Translations under genes and position numbers: made by a program
The notes under the pieces: model-generated
Told to the model about the DNA's origin: nothing
The model's input: only the letters and a program-made list of their open reading frames with translations
Database searches by the model: none
Source: Gammaproteobacteria bacterium
GTDB taxonomy: Bacteria; Pseudomonadota; Gammaproteobacteria; Enterobacterales; Kangiellaceae
Direction of reading: 5' to 3'
Assembly (NCBI GenBank): GCA_013373375.1
Contig: JABXHY010000034.1
Span: 1 to 64,000, forward strand
DNA: 64,000 bases
In this document: positions 1-9,308 of the stretch, piece after piece
How positions within the stretch are numbered: the stretch's first letter is position 1
Layout: each line of letters opens with the position of its first letter

Positions 1-36
1 GGTCTCCCCATGTGAGAGTAGGTCATCGCCAGGCAT
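1..36 (+). rRNA. rrf: 5S rRNA, 3' end only
   Basis: The first 36 bases match the conserved 3' end of gammaproteobacterial 5S rRNA: the GGTCTCCCCATG segment, GAGAGTAGG, and the closing GCCAGGC that pairs with the 5' end of the molecule. The rest of the gene, and presumably the rRNA operon, lies upstream of the window. An intrinsic terminator follows directly. Confidence 0.93.
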
Positions 37-47
37 TTAATTAGAAG

Positions 48-80
48 AAAGGCCTATCCAACCGGATAGGCCTTTTTTTT
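48..80 (+). terminator. rRNA operon terminator
   Basis: Perfect stem AAAGGCCTATCC / GGATAGGCCTTT with a 4-base loop, followed by eight T. It ends the rRNA operon. Read leftward the same hairpin is followed by TTTCTTCT, so it may also stop transcripts leaving pheA. Confidence 0.9.
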
Positions 81-193
81 ATGCCTAAAATAATCTTCAA
101 ACTGATCTCAGTGCTACTGACAATAGGCTTCCAAAGTTACATGAGCTAGACGCTCAAGAGCTCTATAAAATGAGTAAAGCTCTAGTTGTCTGT

Positions 194-1375
194 TCACCTA
201 TAAATTTCAGCTTTTTCTAATTTACTGTTGGGGTAACATCCAAGGATCTTGAGGAATTGACAGTGAGACTGACAGTCTTCGACAGCTTTCTTCACGCTTA
301 GGGATTCAAGGTGACCTTCTAAATCTATATAAAAAAGTTCTTCCCATGGTTTATCGATTATGGGGCGTGACTGAATTTTAGTGAGAGGAATATGGTGCGT
401 TTTGAATGCGTTAAGAGCCTCTGCTAGAGCACCAGGCGATTGCTGAGTGGAAAGCACGAGCGATGTTTTACACGGTACAGAATCGGGTATTTGTGCAGCA
501 TTTTTACTGAGAATAATAAAGCGCGTGAAATTTTGCTCTGCATTTGAAACCTGCTTTTTTATCACACTCAAATTATAAAGTTCAGCTGCGAATTCATTTG
601 CAATCGCACATACTTCTTCATCACCTTTGTTAAGAATAAGCTCAAGCGCATCAGCGCTACTGCTGCAGTACTCTAATTTAATATGTTCATTGATCGCATT
701 AAAGTTACTGCACTGGGTGAGAGCTTGTGGATGTCCTACCAGAGTTTTGATGTCGCTCAGCTTGGTAACTGGAGATAACGATACGATGCAATGCTCAATA
801 GGAATTATTTCTTCACCAATGATCAACAGTTTTGACTCTTGTAGTAAGTCATAAACTTCAAGGATCGAACCTGACGTTGTGTTTTCTATTGGTAAAATAG
901 CGAGTTCGGTTTCTTGATTAATCACAGCTTCAACAATTGATGGGAATGATTTATACGCAACTGGCACAGGCTCAACTGTAGTACACTCAAAATAGCTGAC
1001 TAATGCCTGGTGACTATAGGAACCTCTTTCGCCTAAAAAAGCTACTCTTGGACTCAACTCTCCAGTTGGTGGAACTCTCATTTGGTATTGACGTTTTACT
1101 GACTGCTCAATTAACAAATCAAATATGCGGTGTATAAAGTTAGCACTGAGGCCAAAAGATTCCGCTAGAGTGATTTTTTTTAAAATTAAATCTTTCTCTC
1201 TTTCCAAGTCTCTGGTTTGTATATTTTGAGATAGTTTAAATTGACCAACTTCATCAGTTAGCTTTTGTCTTTCAGCTATTAGTTCAATTAAGTTTAAGTC
1301 AATTAAATCTATTCGTTCTCTTAATTTTGACAGGTGATTATTATGATTCACTGGTTTATCCATCGTGAAAACCAT
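194..1375 (-). CDS. pheA: Bifunctional chorismate mutase/prephenate dehydratase
   Basis: Converts chorismate to prephenate and then to phenylpyruvate, the committed steps of phenylalanine synthesis in the cytoplasm. The 393 residues follow the P-protein plan: an AroQ-type mutase helix bundle (about 12-100, starting LRERIDLIDLNLIELIAER), a prephenate dehydratase domain (about 108-285, starting VAFLGERGSYSHQA, with ENTTSGS), and a C-terminal ACT domain (about 300-385) carrying the phenylalanine-binding ESRP-like motif as IQSRPI. Length is normal for the family. Two ATGs (codons 1 and 5) are possible starts and neither has a clear Shine-Dalgarno sequence. A terminator-like hairpin sits about 65 bases upstream on the same strand and could attenuate this gene. 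Confidence 0.96.
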   Translation of the reverse strand: MVFTMDKPVNHNNHLSKLRERIDLIDLNLIELIAERQKLTDEVGQFKLSQNIQTRDLEREKDLILKKITLAESFGLSANFIHRIFDLLIEQSVKRQYQMRVPPTGELSPRVAFLGERGSYSHQALVSYFECTTVEPVPVAYKSFPSIVEAVINQETELAILPIENTTSGSILEVYDLLQESKLLIIGEEIIPIEHCIVSLSPVTKLSDIKTLVGHPQALTQCSNFNAINEHIKLEYCSSSADALELILNKGDEEVCAIANEFAAELYNLSVIKKQVSNAEQNFTRFIILSKNAAQIPDSVPCKTSLVLSTQQSPGALAEALNAFKTHHIPLTKIQSRPIIDKPWEELFYIDLEGHLESLSVKKAVEDCQSHCQFLKILGCYPNSKLEKAEIYR

Positions 1376-1435
1376 GGCAAGGTTTTGAATTTGTAACTTA
1401 TAGGCAAGTTATTAAAGTATCGGATGTCAGTCAAC

Positions 1436-1560
1436 AAAAAGCCCGGTGGGGAGCCGGGCTTCCTATAACTCTAAGGAATAAATCAATGTAACAACCAAGA
1501 CTGGGAAACCTTAAGGATGTCATTAGTGCCATTCGACAACTGATGAATTCAAGATGACCC
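1436..1560 (-). ncRNA. Putative small RNA or pheA leader ending in a strong terminator
   Basis: On the minus strand a sigma70-like promoter (1594-1567) is followed about 100 bases later by a GC-rich hairpin, AAGCCCGG / CCGGGCTT with a 7-base loop (1461-1439), then TTTTTGTT. This predicts a transcript of about 125 nt ending upstream of pheA. It could be a free small RNA or an attenuated pheA leader. A leader peptide with a run of Phe codons is not present; the one ORF inside (33 codons, starting MALMTSLRF) has only three Phe. The rest of this 375-base gap, up to hutH, shows nothing else. Confidence 0.45.
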
Positions 1561-1566
1561 AGAGAA

Positions 1567-1594
1567 AGTATAGTTGAACTTTTGATTTGTCCAA
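1567..1594 (-). promoter_or_regulatory. Putative sigma70 promoter for the pheA leader/small RNA
   Basis: On the minus strand TTGGAC (1594-1589) and TATACT (1572-1567) are separated by 16 bases. The predicted start falls near 1560, ahead of the terminator hairpin at 1436-1461. Confidence 0.45.
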
Positions 1595-1750
1595 ATATTG
1601 AGCAGTGGAAAATATTTTCTATTTTAATCAAATAGATAGTGCATAATATTTATACTTAAGCTTTAGCTTTATTCATAAAGCCTCGATATTTTTTGCTTTT
1701 TTATAGCTATAAATTATTTAAACAACACCGGAGTTTGACTGTTTAACTCA

Positions 1751-3277
1751 TTACTGTTCAACAAGGCTAACTTCGACAATTTGTCTGAAATCTCCATTCA
1801 AGATTGAGTTCTGAAGGTCATTGATTTCGGTGGAAATAAACCTGTCTTTATCATAAAAAGCGGCTTGTATTCGAATAGACATATGGGCTTGACTGAGTTT
1901 TTCAGATGTTTTCAGTGGTGCTCTAAAGTCGATTCCTTGAGCTGCACACATCAACTCGACAGCTATAATTCCTGCTGTATTAAAATTCATATCAGTCAAT
2001 CGTCTTGCTGCAAAGGTTGCCATACTTACATGATCTTCTTGATTGGCCGATGTTGGTAAACTGTCAACTGAAGCCGGGTGAGCAAAAGTTTTGTTTTCAG
2101 ATGCCAGTGCAGCAGCCGTTACTTGTGCGATCATAAAGCCGGAGTTCACTCCACTGTCCTCCACTAAAAATGGAGGCAAGCCACTCATATTTTTGTCCAT
2201 AAAAATAGCAATTCGTCTTTCTGATATGGCTCCAATTTCGGCAACTGCGATCGCTATATTATCGGCAGCCATTGCCACTGGTTCCGCATGAAAATTTCCA
2301 CCAGATAGAATTTCATTGTCGTCATGAAAAACAAGAGGATTATCGGACACCGCATTGGACTCTGTGAGTAATGTTTTAGCTGCAAAACGTAGCTGATCAA
2401 GACATGCTCCCATGACTTGAGGTTGGCATCGAAGTGAATACGGGTCTTGGACTTTATCGCAACCAGCATGAGATTTATTTATTTCACTATTGTCCAATAA
2501 GTCTCGTAAGTGTTTTGCGACATCAATCTGGCCTTGATGTCCTCTCACTGCATGTATGCGTTGATCGAATGGCGTTAAACTACCCATCAGTGCATCGACA
2601 CTCATTGCTCCTGCTACTAAAGCTGAAACAAAATTAGTTTCAGCTTCAAAAAGTCCCTTTAGTGCAAGGGCTGTAGATGCTTGTGTTCCATTGAGTAATG
2701 CGAGTCCTTCTTTAGGGGATAGTTCTACTGGATCAATTCCCATGGATTTTAATGCTTTATTAGCGGGCATCACTTCGCCATCTAATTTGAGAAAGCCTTC
2801 TCCTAAAAGAACCGCGCTCATATGAGCAAGAGGAGCTAAGTCACCCGATGCGCCTACAGAGCCTTTTTCTGGTATTACCGGTAGCGCAGCTCGATTAACT
2901 AATTCAATTAAAAAGTTAATTGTCTCAAGCTTAATGCCTGAATAGCCTTGCGCGAGGCTATTTATTTTAAGGACTAACAAAAGACGAGTTGTTGCTTCAT
3001 CAAGCGGTTCGCCAACACCTGCAGCATGAGATAGCACCAGAGACTTTTGTAGTAAGCTTAATTTTTCATTTGGGATTCGTGTTTGAGCGAGCAAACCAAA
3101 CCCAGTGTTAATTCCGTAAACGGTTTTGTTCTCATCAATGCATTGTTGCACCGTTTCTGATGATTTAATGATGTTTTCTTTCGACGATTCACTCAATTGA
3201 ATGGTTGTCTGTGATTCAAAAACTTGCCTTAACTGTTCGAGGGTCAAGTGTCCAGGAGTTAAAATAATGTCTTTCAC
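1751..3277 (-). CDS. hutH: Histidine ammonia-lyase
   Basis: Removes ammonia from L-histidine to give trans-urocanate, the first step of histidine utilization. The 508-residue protein has the Ala143-Ser144-Gly145 triad (in [14 protein letters not shown]) that cyclizes into the MIO electrophile, and the active-site Tyr region VYGINTGFG at 53-61. Length is typical. The start is GTG: the ATG two bases upstream reads straight into TGA. An AAGGA sits 7 bases before the GTG and overlaps the stop region of hutU, so the two genes are tightly coupled in a hutU-hutH operon. No clear terminator is seen downstream. Confidence 0.97.
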   Translation of the reverse strand: MKDIILTPGHLTLEQLRQVFESQTTIQLSESSKENIIKSSETVQQCIDENKTVYGINTGFGLLAQTRIPNEKLSLLQKSLVLSHAAGVGEPLDEATTRLLLVLKINSLAQGYSGIKLETINFLIELVNRAALPVIPEKGSVGASGDLAPLAHMSAVLLGEGFLKLDGEVMPANKALKSMGIDPVELSPKEGLALLNGTQASTALALKGLFEAETNFVSALVAGAMSVDALMGSLTPFDQRIHAVRGHQGQIDVAKHLRDLLDNSEINKSHAGCDKVQDPYSLRCQPQVMGACLDQLRFAAKTLLTESNAVSDNPLVFHDDNEILSGGNFHAEPVAMAADNIAIAVAEIGAISERRIAIFMDKNMSGLPPFLVEDSGVNSGFMIAQVTAAALASENKTFAHPASVDSLPTSANQEDHVSMATFAARRLTDMNFNTAGIIAVELMCAAQGIDFRAPLKTSEKLSQAHMSIRIQAAFYDKDRFISTEINDLQNSILNGDFRQIVEVSLVEQ

Positions 3278-3287
3278 ATTGATTTCC

Positions 3288-4973
3288 TTAAACGTTAATC
3301 ATTGGCAAACTTAAACCAAATTCTTTAGCGCAATTTTGAGCAATTTCATAACCAGCATCGGCGTGTCGCATGACTCCTGTTGCTGGATCATTCCAAAGCA
3401 CTCTTTCTATTCTTTTATCTGCATCTTCGCTTCCGTCGCAGCAAATAACTATTCCAGAATGTTGTGAGTAGCCCATACCCACGCCGCCGCCGTGGTGAAG
3501 AGACACCCAAGTTGCACCACTTGCAACATTGAGCATTGCGTTTAACAGTGGCCAATCAGAAACAGCATCGGAGCCATCTTGCATGCTTTCGGTTTCTCGA
3601 TTTGGACTTGCCACTGATCCAGAATCTAAATGATCTCGGCCAATAACGACGGGAGCCTTTAATTCTCCATTACGAACCATTTCATTAAACGCTAAACCCA
3701 GTTTATGTCTGAGACCAAGACCGACCCAACAAATTCTTGCGGGTAAGCCCTGAAAGCTGATGCGTTCTTTCGCCATATCCAGCCAGTTATGCAAATGAGG
3801 GTCATCGGCAATTATTTCTTTTACTTTGGCATCTGTTTTATAAATATCTTCTGGATCGCCTGATAAAGCTGCCCAACGAAAAGGACCAATTCCTCTACAG
3901 AAGAGGGGGCGAATGTAAGCTGGAACAAAACCTGGGAAGTCAAAAGCGCTTTTTAATCCTTCATCGAAGGCCTGCTGACGAATGTTATTACCATAATCGA
4001 CAGTTGGAATTCCTGCGTGTGCAAATTTCACCATTGCTTCAACTTGCAGTGCCATTGACTTTCGAGCTTCGGCAGTTACTTTTTCTGGATTCGATTGAGC
4101 ACTATCTCTCCACTGCTCTATGCTCCAACCGATTGGCAGATAACCATTTACAGGATCATGAGCAGATGTTTGATCGGTCACTAAGTCGGGCTTTATTCCT
4201 CTTCTTTCCATTTCCGGAAAAATTTCAGCTGCATTGCCAAGTAAGCCAATTGAAATTGCTTCTCCATTGTTTTGCGCGACCTCTAACATACCCATAGCTT
4301 CGTCAATTGAGTGCGCCTTTTTATCAACATAACGAGTGCGGAGACGAAAGTCGATTCTGGTTTCATCACATTCAACAGCAATCATAGAGTAGCCGGCCAT
4401 TGTCGCTGCCAACGGCTGAGCGCCTCCCATGCCTCCTAAGCCTCCGGTTAAAATCCATTTACCTTTAGTATTGCCAGCAAAATGTTGTCGGCCTGCTTCA
4501 ACAAATGTTTCGTATGTGCCTTGCACAATTCCTTGACTGCCGATATAAATCCATGATCCTGCGGTCATCTGACCGTACATCATCAGCCCTTTTTTATCGA
4601 GCTCATTGAAATGTTCCCAGGTGGCCCATTTAGGAACCAGATTGGAGTTTGCAATTAAAACTCTTGGCGCGTCTTTGTGTGTTGTGAAAACACCGACTGG
4701 TTTTCCAGACTGAATCAACAAAGTTTGGTGGTCTTCCAAGCTTTTCAACGACTCAATAATTTGATCAAAACATTCCCAGTTGCGGGCTGCTCTGCCAATT
4801 CCGCCATACACCACTAAGCTTTCAGGGTGTTCAGCGACATCAGGATCCAGATTGTTCATCAACATTCTAAGGGGCGCTTCTGTAAGCCATGATTTGGCAT
4901 TCAATTGCTCGCCTTTAGGTGACCTTACTATTCGGCCGGGTGCATTGCGGTTCTGATTCATTGAATTGCTCAC
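3288..4973 (-). CDS. hutU: Urocanate hydratase
   Basis: Adds water to urocanate to form 4-imidazolone-5-propionate, using tightly bound NAD+. The 561 residues have normal family length, the [12 protein letters not shown] segment near 55-66, the glycine-rich NAD-binding segment [13 protein letters not shown] near 177, and a conserved Cys-containing C-terminal half. The open frame starts at a GTG; an ATG four codons later (4961) is an equally possible start. It is the first gene of the hutU-hutH unit. A palindromic HutC-like operator lies about 45 bases upstream and hutC lies beyond that on the same strand. Confidence 0.97.
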   Translation of the reverse strand: MSNSMNQNRNAPGRIVRSPKGEQLNAKSWLTEAPLRMLMNNLDPDVAEHPESLVVYGGIGRAARNWECFDQIIESLKSLEDHQTLLIQSGKPVGVFTTHKDAPRVLIANSNLVPKWATWEHFNELDKKGLMMYGQMTAGSWIYIGSQGIVQGTYETFVEAGRQHFAGNTKGKWILTGGLGGMGGAQPLAATMAGYSMIAVECDETRIDFRLRTRYVDKKAHSIDEAMGMLEVAQNNGEAISIGLLGNAAEIFPEMERRGIKPDLVTDQTSAHDPVNGYLPIGWSIEQWRDSAQSNPEKVTAEARKSMALQVEAMVKFAHAGIPTVDYGNNIRQQAFDEGLKSAFDFPGFVPAYIRPLFCRGIGPFRWAALSGDPEDIYKTDAKVKEIIADDPHLHNWLDMAKERISFQGLPARICWVGLGLRHKLGLAFNEMVRNGELKAPVVIGRDHLDSGSVASPNRETESMQDGSDAVSDWPLLNAMLNVASGATWVSLHHGGGVGMGYSQHSGIVICCDGSEDADKRIERVLWNDPATGVMRHADAGYEIAQNCAKEFGLSLPMINV

Positions 4974-5015
4974 ATTAAGAGTGTTTTCTTGCCAACGAAT
5001 TTACAAAAAAACAAA

Positions 5016-5025
5016 TGTATATACA
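5016..5025 (-). promoter_or_regulatory. HutC operator upstream of hutU
   Basis: Perfect palindrome TGTATATACA, flanked as CTTGTATATACATTTG on the minus strand, between hutC and hutU. This is the form expected for HutC-family GntR operators in hut promoters. It overlaps a plausible -10 region (TATACA, with CTGACG upstream), so HutC binding would block RNA polymerase until urocanate releases it. Confidence 0.6.
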
Positions 5026-5089
5026 AGTTGTTTTTTGGTCGTCAGACGTCTTGAAATTGATTAAGTGTGAGTTGTTATACAGATGCCGC

Positions 5090-5803
5090 CTATTCTTTAG
5101 GCTTGAAGCGACTTTGCAGTCTATAACGTTTTCCTGGATGAAAAAGTTTTGCGTAGCTGACAGCATGATCAAAGCTCCAGGTGGTTCTCGTGAGAAGCAA
5201 CACTGCTTCATCGGTTTCCATTTGGAGAAGATTGTAATATTGCTTTTCCGGTACTATTGCTTCAATCACGTGCTCGGCCTCTGTCACCGGAGCTATTTGA
5301 GTTAAGTATTCGTTCGGTGTAGTCGTTTTAAAGTCTTGTTTTAGATAGTCTTGGGCGACTTTCGGATTAATAAAGCGCTCTTCAACTTGCACCGGTTCGT
5401 CGTTTTGGTAATGAACAATTATCGAGTGAAAAAGAGTAGCGTTTTCAGGCAACTGGAATAGCTCTCGTAGTTGTATCGTTGCAGGTATTTCACTCATTTC
5501 AATCAACGAAGCTTTATGCTTGTCGCCAGCATCGGTGATTTCGGTCTTTATATTTCGAATTTCTAACAGTGAGCTTTGGTGCTTTTCTTCAGCAACAAAA
5601 GAGCCTTTTCCTCTCACTCTAACGAGTATTCCCTCTGAGTCTAACTCCTCAAGCGCTCTTCTAGCAGTCATACGGCTTACACTGCAAAGTTTAACGAGCT
5701 CATTTTCTGAAGGTACTTGTTCTCCCGATTTCCATAAGCCATTTTTGATGCCATCCATGATGTAGCGTTTAACTTTGAGGTAACGAGATTCAGACTTTTG
5801 CAT
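5090..5803 (-). CDS. hutC: GntR-family histidine-utilization repressor
   Basis: Transcriptional repressor of hut genes; urocanate is the known inducer in this family. The protein (237 residues from the ATG at 5803) has an N-terminal winged-helix GntR domain (about 5-70, including GEQVPSENELVKLCSVSRMT and GKGSFVAEEK) and a C-terminal UTRA effector domain (about 90-230). The longer frame upstream adds 22 residues with no family similarity, so I take the internal ATG. It lies upstream of hutU-hutH on the same strand and divergent from hutG. HutC-type palindromes flank the gene on both sides, suggesting autoregulation. Confidence 0.93.
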   Translation of the reverse strand: MQKSESRYLKVKRYIMDGIKNGLWKSGEQVPSENELVKLCSVSRMTARRALEELDSEGILVRVRGKGSFVAEEKHQSSLLEIRNIKTEITDAGDKHKASLIEMSEIPATIQLRELFQLPENATLFHSIIVHYQNDEPVQVEERFINPKVAQDYLKQDFKTTTPNEYLTQIAPVTEAEHVIEAIVPEKQYYNLLQMETDEAVLLLTRTTWSFDHAVSYAKLFHPGKRYRLQSRFKPKE

Positions 5804-5814
5804 ATGCGACAAAT

Positions 5815-5824
5815 TGTATAGACA
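5815..5824. promoter_or_regulatory. Second HutC-like operator, hutC/hutG divergent region
   Basis: TGTATAGACA differs by one base from the perfect TGTATATACA palindrome upstream of hutU. It lies between the divergent hutC and hutG starts, in the right place to control both. Confidence 0.45.
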
Positions 5825-5885
5825 GGAAATTGGAACTCTAATCGTATAAAATAGCGTCTTACGACGCAATTAAAATCAAAACTAT

Positions 5886-7115
5886 ATGCAAAATTTTTCC
5901 AAATTTGACTTCGAAAACTTGGCAAATCAAGTGGAAGAGCGAACTTTAGCACCAGAAATGTTCGATCATTTAGCTCATATGAGATTGGCTGTTTTCTATT
6001 ATATGAAGCTTGGCTTCAACGATGGACTTTATGAGGTTCTGAGTCAAATTCGGCAGTACGCCAATCACATTGGCGCGCACGACAAGTATCATGCGACTTT
6101 AAGTTATGCGCTATATCGGCTCTTGCTGGAGCGGTTAGAAGAAAACTATGGAGAGATTAAGGAGACAGGGCAGGATTTAGATATAGCTTTGAAAGAGCAG
6201 CTATCGAACCTGAATAAAAGCCATGTTTTAGAACATTATACGGAGTTTACTCTCGACTCTGAGGCCGCCAAGCAATCGATAATACTGCCAGATAGGCGGC
6301 CTTTCGACTCTGACTCAAAATATGAGCCAGAGCCATATCGGTTAGAGAAAGGTTCTCAGCCGGTTTTAATCAGCATGCCTCATAATGGAACCCTTATACC
6401 CTCTGCAGTTCTTAATACTATGACAGATGCTGGCAAAGGAGTGGCTGATACCGATTGGTATTTAAGGATACTTTATGACTTTATGCGAGAAGAGGGGTGT
6501 TATTTCATTACACCCAAATATTCGCGGTATGTGATTGACCTGAATCGTCCTGCGGATGGCGCGGTTCTTTATCCTGGTGCAAATAATACTGAGCTGTGTC
6601 CAACTTCGACATTCGCATTTGAGCGCATATATCAAGACTCAGGTTCACCAACAGAAGAAAGCATCAATTCGAGAATTGACGCAATATGGAGACCTTATCA
6701 TCAAGCGATCGCTGAAACATTAGATGAAATTAAACAGATTTATGGAGGAGCTGTATTGCTCGAAGCTCACTCGATAGCGTCACAGGTACCAAGGTTTTTC
6801 GATGGAACGCTCCCAGATTTTAATTTTGGGACTAATGAGGGTAAAAGCTGTAGCAACAGCCTGGCCAAGCTGATTGAAGAATTTGAGACAGATGGATACA
6901 GCAAAGTAGAGAACGGGCGCTTTAAAGGTGGCTATATCACCCGGCATTATGGTCGTCCAGACGAGAACATTTCGACTGTACAACTGGAATTGTCCCAGCG
7001 TTGTTATATGGATGAAAACTCGTTATCTTTCAATTCAGAAAAGGCTAATGCTGTAACGCCAGTTTTACGAAATTTGATTGTACAGCTTAAGGAATTTGTT
7101 AATCTTAACGTCTAA
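5886..7115 (+). CDS. hutG: N-formylglutamate deformylase with extra N-terminal helical domain
   Basis: Hydrolyses N-formyl-L-glutamate to glutamate and formate, the last step of the five-step hut route. The C-terminal part (about 150-405) is an N-formylglutamate amidohydrolase, with LISMPHNGTLIP (about 157), DTDWY, SRYVIDLNRPADG and LLEAHSI motifs. The first 125 residues are not part of that family. They are predicted helical (LAPEMFDHLAHMRLAVFYYM, then HDKYHATLSYALYRLLLERL) and resemble a small uncharacterised domain that I recall as stand-alone proteins of 130-150 residues. This makes the protein about 140 residues longer than usual HutG. The ATG lacks an obvious Shine-Dalgarno sequence. 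HutF at 39 kb supplies its substrate. Confidence 0.9.
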   Translation: MQNFSKFDFENLANQVEERTLAPEMFDHLAHMRLAVFYYMKLGFNDGLYEVLSQIRQYANHIGAHDKYHATLSYALYRLLLERLEENYGEIKETGQDLDIALKEQLSNLNKSHVLEHYTEFTLDSEAAKQSIILPDRRPFDSDSKYEPEPYRLEKGSQPVLISMPHNGTLIPSAVLNTMTDAGKGVADTDWYLRILYDFMREEGCYFITPKYSRYVIDLNRPADGAVLYPGANNTELCPTSTFAFERIYQDSGSPTEESINSRIDAIWRPYHQAIAETLDEIKQIYGGAVLLEAHSIASQVPRFFDGTLPDFNFGTNEGKSCSNSLAKLIEEFETDGYSKVENGRFKGGYITRHYGRPDENISTVQLELSQRCYMDENSLSFNSEKANAVTPVLRNLIVQLKEFVNLNV

Positions 7116-7178
7116 GTGCAAAAAATTGAATTTTTGATTATGCTTATAAGAATCAGTTAGAGAAAGGATAACGGGATC

Positions 7179-8411
7179 TTGTCGCACATTAAGCGAGTGA
7201 AAGTACTGGCAGATCAATTGGAAGTAGGAATGTTCGTCTCCGACATCGATCGTGATTGGAGCGAGACCAGCTTTTTATTACAGGGATTTACCGTTCAGGA
7301 TCAGGAAGATATTGAGTCTGTAAAAAAGCAATGTGATTTTGTGTATGTCGACTTCCCAGATGAAGTTGACTACAAGCGCTTTCGCGCGAAAACGACTGTC
7401 TCTCATACTCTCCGAGACAAATTCCAAAAGGATTTAAACGAGCCGATTCAAACCGAAATACCGAAAGCAACAAAAATACACAAGAAGTCCATCGGTGTGG
7501 TGAAAGGTATTTTGGAACGAGTCATGCTCGGTGAAGAGTTCGAAATTGGAGCTGTGAAAGAACAGGTCAAAGAGTGCGTCAAAAGTATCATGCGCAACGA
7601 GAATGCTCTCCTGATGTTGACTTTGATAAAGCATAAAGATGAGTACACAGCTGAGCACTGCCTAAACGTTGGTATTTTATCCATTGCATTTGCAAAGTTT
7701 CTCGGTCATTCAGAAGAAGAGCTTCAGGATATTGGCATTGCAGGGATGTTGCACGACATTGGAAAGGTGAAAATCCCAGATCATATTTTAAATAAACCGA
7801 GTAAATTAACCGGTGATGAAATGACTCAGATGAAAGAGCACGCTCACCTTGGCTATGAAATTTTATTATCAAAAAGAGACGTTACCCCGGTGGCAATTGA
7901 TGTTGCTCACGCGCACCACGAAAGATTGGATGGTAGCGGGTATCCCCGTGGTTTATCGGAAGGGCAAATTACTCCTGCAACACGACTTGTGTCAGTAGTT
8001 GATGCATTTGATGCGATCACCTCCGACCGGTGTTACGACACATCGAGGCCAATAATGGAAGCCTATAAAATATTGATGAAACATCGTGCGACACATTTCG
8101 ATCCTCAACTTGTCACCAGCTTCATTGAGTGGCGAGGAATTTATCCGCCTGGATCGATCGTCGAAATGGCCAATGGTGAAGTCGGCATCGTCATTGCTAC
8201 AAATACTCGTTACAAACTTAGACCAAAAGTTATGCTGGTTTTAGATGAAAGAAAAGAACGACGAAAACGAGAACGTATCATTGACATGTCAAAGCTTGAT
8301 TTAGATGCAACTGCCCAAACATATAGGATAATTAAAGCAGTTCAAAATCGAGCGTTTGGTGTGGATCTCCAATCGTATGTTGACAAAGGATTGAGAATTG
8401 CTGCGGTTTAA
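7179..8411 (+). CDS. HD-GYP domain c-di-GMP phosphodiesterase
   Basis: Predicted to hydrolyse cyclic di-GMP in the cytoplasm. An N-terminal DUF3391-type domain (about 1-100) precedes the HD-GYP catalytic domain, with His192-Asp193 in LHDIGK and the full HHERLDGSGYP signature at 246-256, so the metal-binding and GYP residues are intact. The start is TTG, preceded by AAGGA 10 bases upstream. The next gene begins within 20 bases, so they are probably co-transcribed. A second protein of the same architecture is encoded at 26070-27284. Confidence 0.92.
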   Translation: MSHIKRVKVLADQLEVGMFVSDIDRDWSETSFLLQGFTVQDQEDIESVKKQCDFVYVDFPDEVDYKRFRAKTTVSHTLRDKFQKDLNEPIQTEIPKATKIHKKSIGVVKGILERVMLGEEFEIGAVKEQVKECVKSIMRNENALLMLTLIKHKDEYTAEHCLNVGILSIAFAKFLGHSEEELQDIGIAGMLHDIGKVKIPDHILNKPSKLTGDEMTQMKEHAHLGYEILLSKRDVTPVAIDVAHAHHERLDGSGYPRGLSEGQITPATRLVSVVDAFDAITSDRCYDTSRPIMEAYKILMKHRATHFDPQLVTSFIEWRGIYPPGSIVEMANGEVGIVIATNTRYKLRPKVMLVLDERKERRKRERIIDMSKLDLDATAQTYRIIKAVQNRAFGVDLQSYVDKGLRIAAV

Positions 8412-8428
8412 TTTAATGAGTGAGTCTT

Positions 8429-9007
8429 ATGTCCTTAGCAAATCATCTAGAGCGTTTAAAACAATTATTATCTGAAGACGATCTTGCAGCCTTTGAAAGG
8501 TTGTCTGAAAAACTGAAAACAATCGGTGGTGATTTTTCGTTATTATCTGAAAGCGAAAGGGCTCTTATTGCCAAAATGGAACAAAAATACGGTGATGCTA
8601 TTCAAGAGGAAGCAATAGCAGATGCCGATACAGTACTCAACGCGACTCCAGCAGAGCCGCAGGCTCGCACAGGTGGTGCTGTCGCTCCCGAATCTCTTCC
8701 TTTGCTGAAAACCGAATTCGCAGAATACGTGAAAGACATGTTGCTCAGAGAGTTACCGCAAATGAAAGATTTAAAGCAAGCGGTGAATTATGCGTTTGAG
8801 CAAAAATGGATTCCACAGGAATTGCAGAACCCTGATGTATGCGAAACATTGTTTGAACGTTTCTTTTCCGATATTGAGCTTGCGAACCAATGGCGCTACG
8901 AGTTGATGGGAGAGAAAGTTGATAGTAACAATAAAACTATGGCGATAGGATTAACCTGGTTTATGTATATCTACCAACTAAAAAAATGGGTCGAAAAATA
9001 CAACTAA
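8429..9007 (+). CDS. Uncharacterised acidic protein downstream of HD-GYP gene
   Basis: I do not recognise this family. From the ATG at 8429 it encodes 192 residues; a GTG three codons earlier is also possible. The sequence is soluble and acidic: a helical N-terminal half (MSLANHLERLKQLLSEDDL), an Ala/Pro-rich linker near 70-90, and a helical C-terminal half rich in Trp and Phe (FFSDIELANQWRYE, MAIGLTWFMYIYQLKKWVEKY). There is no signal peptide. It starts 17 bases after the HD-GYP stop and is followed by a terminator, so the two probably form one operon and may act together. Confidence 0.85.
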   Translation: MSLANHLERLKQLLSEDDLAAFERLSEKLKTIGGDFSLLSESERALIAKMEQKYGDAIQEEAIADADTVLNATPAEPQARTGGAVAPESLPLLKTEFAEYVKDMLLRELPQMKDLKQAVNYAFEQKWIPQELQNPDVCETLFERFFSDIELANQWRYELMGEKVDSNNKTMAIGLTWFMYIYQLKKWVEKYN

Positions 9008-9028
9008 AAACTATTTAAAAGCTTCGAA

Positions 9029-9058
9029 CAGCCGATGTAAAACTGACATCGGCTTTTA
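9029..9058 (+). terminator. Terminator after the HD-GYP operon
   Basis: Stem AGCCGATGT / ACATCGGCT with a 7-base loop, followed by TTTT. It ends the transcript of the gene ending at 9007. Confidence 0.7.
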
Positions 9059-9109
9059 AAGAAAAGTCACAGCAATAATGAGTAACATAACGATAACGAT
9101 TATTCCCAT
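9056..9109 (-). CDS. 17-residue hydrophobic micropeptide (putative)
   Basis: A very short frame on the minus strand encodes MGIIVIVMLLIIAVTFL, almost entirely Ile, Val, Leu and Met, the length of a single membrane span. An excellent AAGGAG lies 6 bases before the ATG and partly overlaps the stop region of the upstream XRE gene, so it would be the third gene of that unit. No homologue is known to me. The short length means chance cannot be excluded, but the ribosome site and composition argue for a real membrane peptide. Confidence 0.5.
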   Translation of the reverse strand: MGIIVIVMLLIIAVTFL

Positions 9110-9119
9110 CACTCACTCC

Positions 9120-9308
9120 TTATGGTGTAAATAAATCCTCGATTCGGCATTTAAACACGGCAGCGAGCTTGAATGCAATCGGTAAGCTAGGGTCATATTT
9201 GCCTTTTTCGATGGCATTAATGGTTTGTCGGGATACGCCGATTTGCACTGCGAGATCTTGTTGCGTTAAATCGCGTTCGGCACGCTTTACTTTTATAGAG
9301 TTATTCAT
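9120..9308 (-). CDS. Small XRE-family helix-turn-helix regulator
   Basis: A 62-residue stand-alone Cro/C1-type HTH protein (MNNSIKVKRAERDLTQQDLA, then VSRQTINAIEKGKYDPSLPI, ending in RIEDLFTP), of the YozG/YgzD type. Its ATG overlaps the stop of the preceding membrane-protein gene as ATGA, with GGAG just upstream, indicating translational coupling. Such small regulators are commonly paired with a multi-span membrane protein of unknown function, as here. A palindrome upstream of the operon (9926-9962) is a candidate autoregulatory site. Confidence 0.9.
   Translation of the reverse strand: MNNSIKVKRAERDLTQQDLAVQIGVSRQTINAIEKGKYDPSLPIAFKLAAVFKCRIEDLFTP

Noticed and set aside
1431-1631. 66-codon minus-strand ORF across the pheA leader, considered as a pheL-like leader peptide
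   Set aside because: No run of Phe codons, and it reads through the terminator stem and T tract, so it is not a control peptide.
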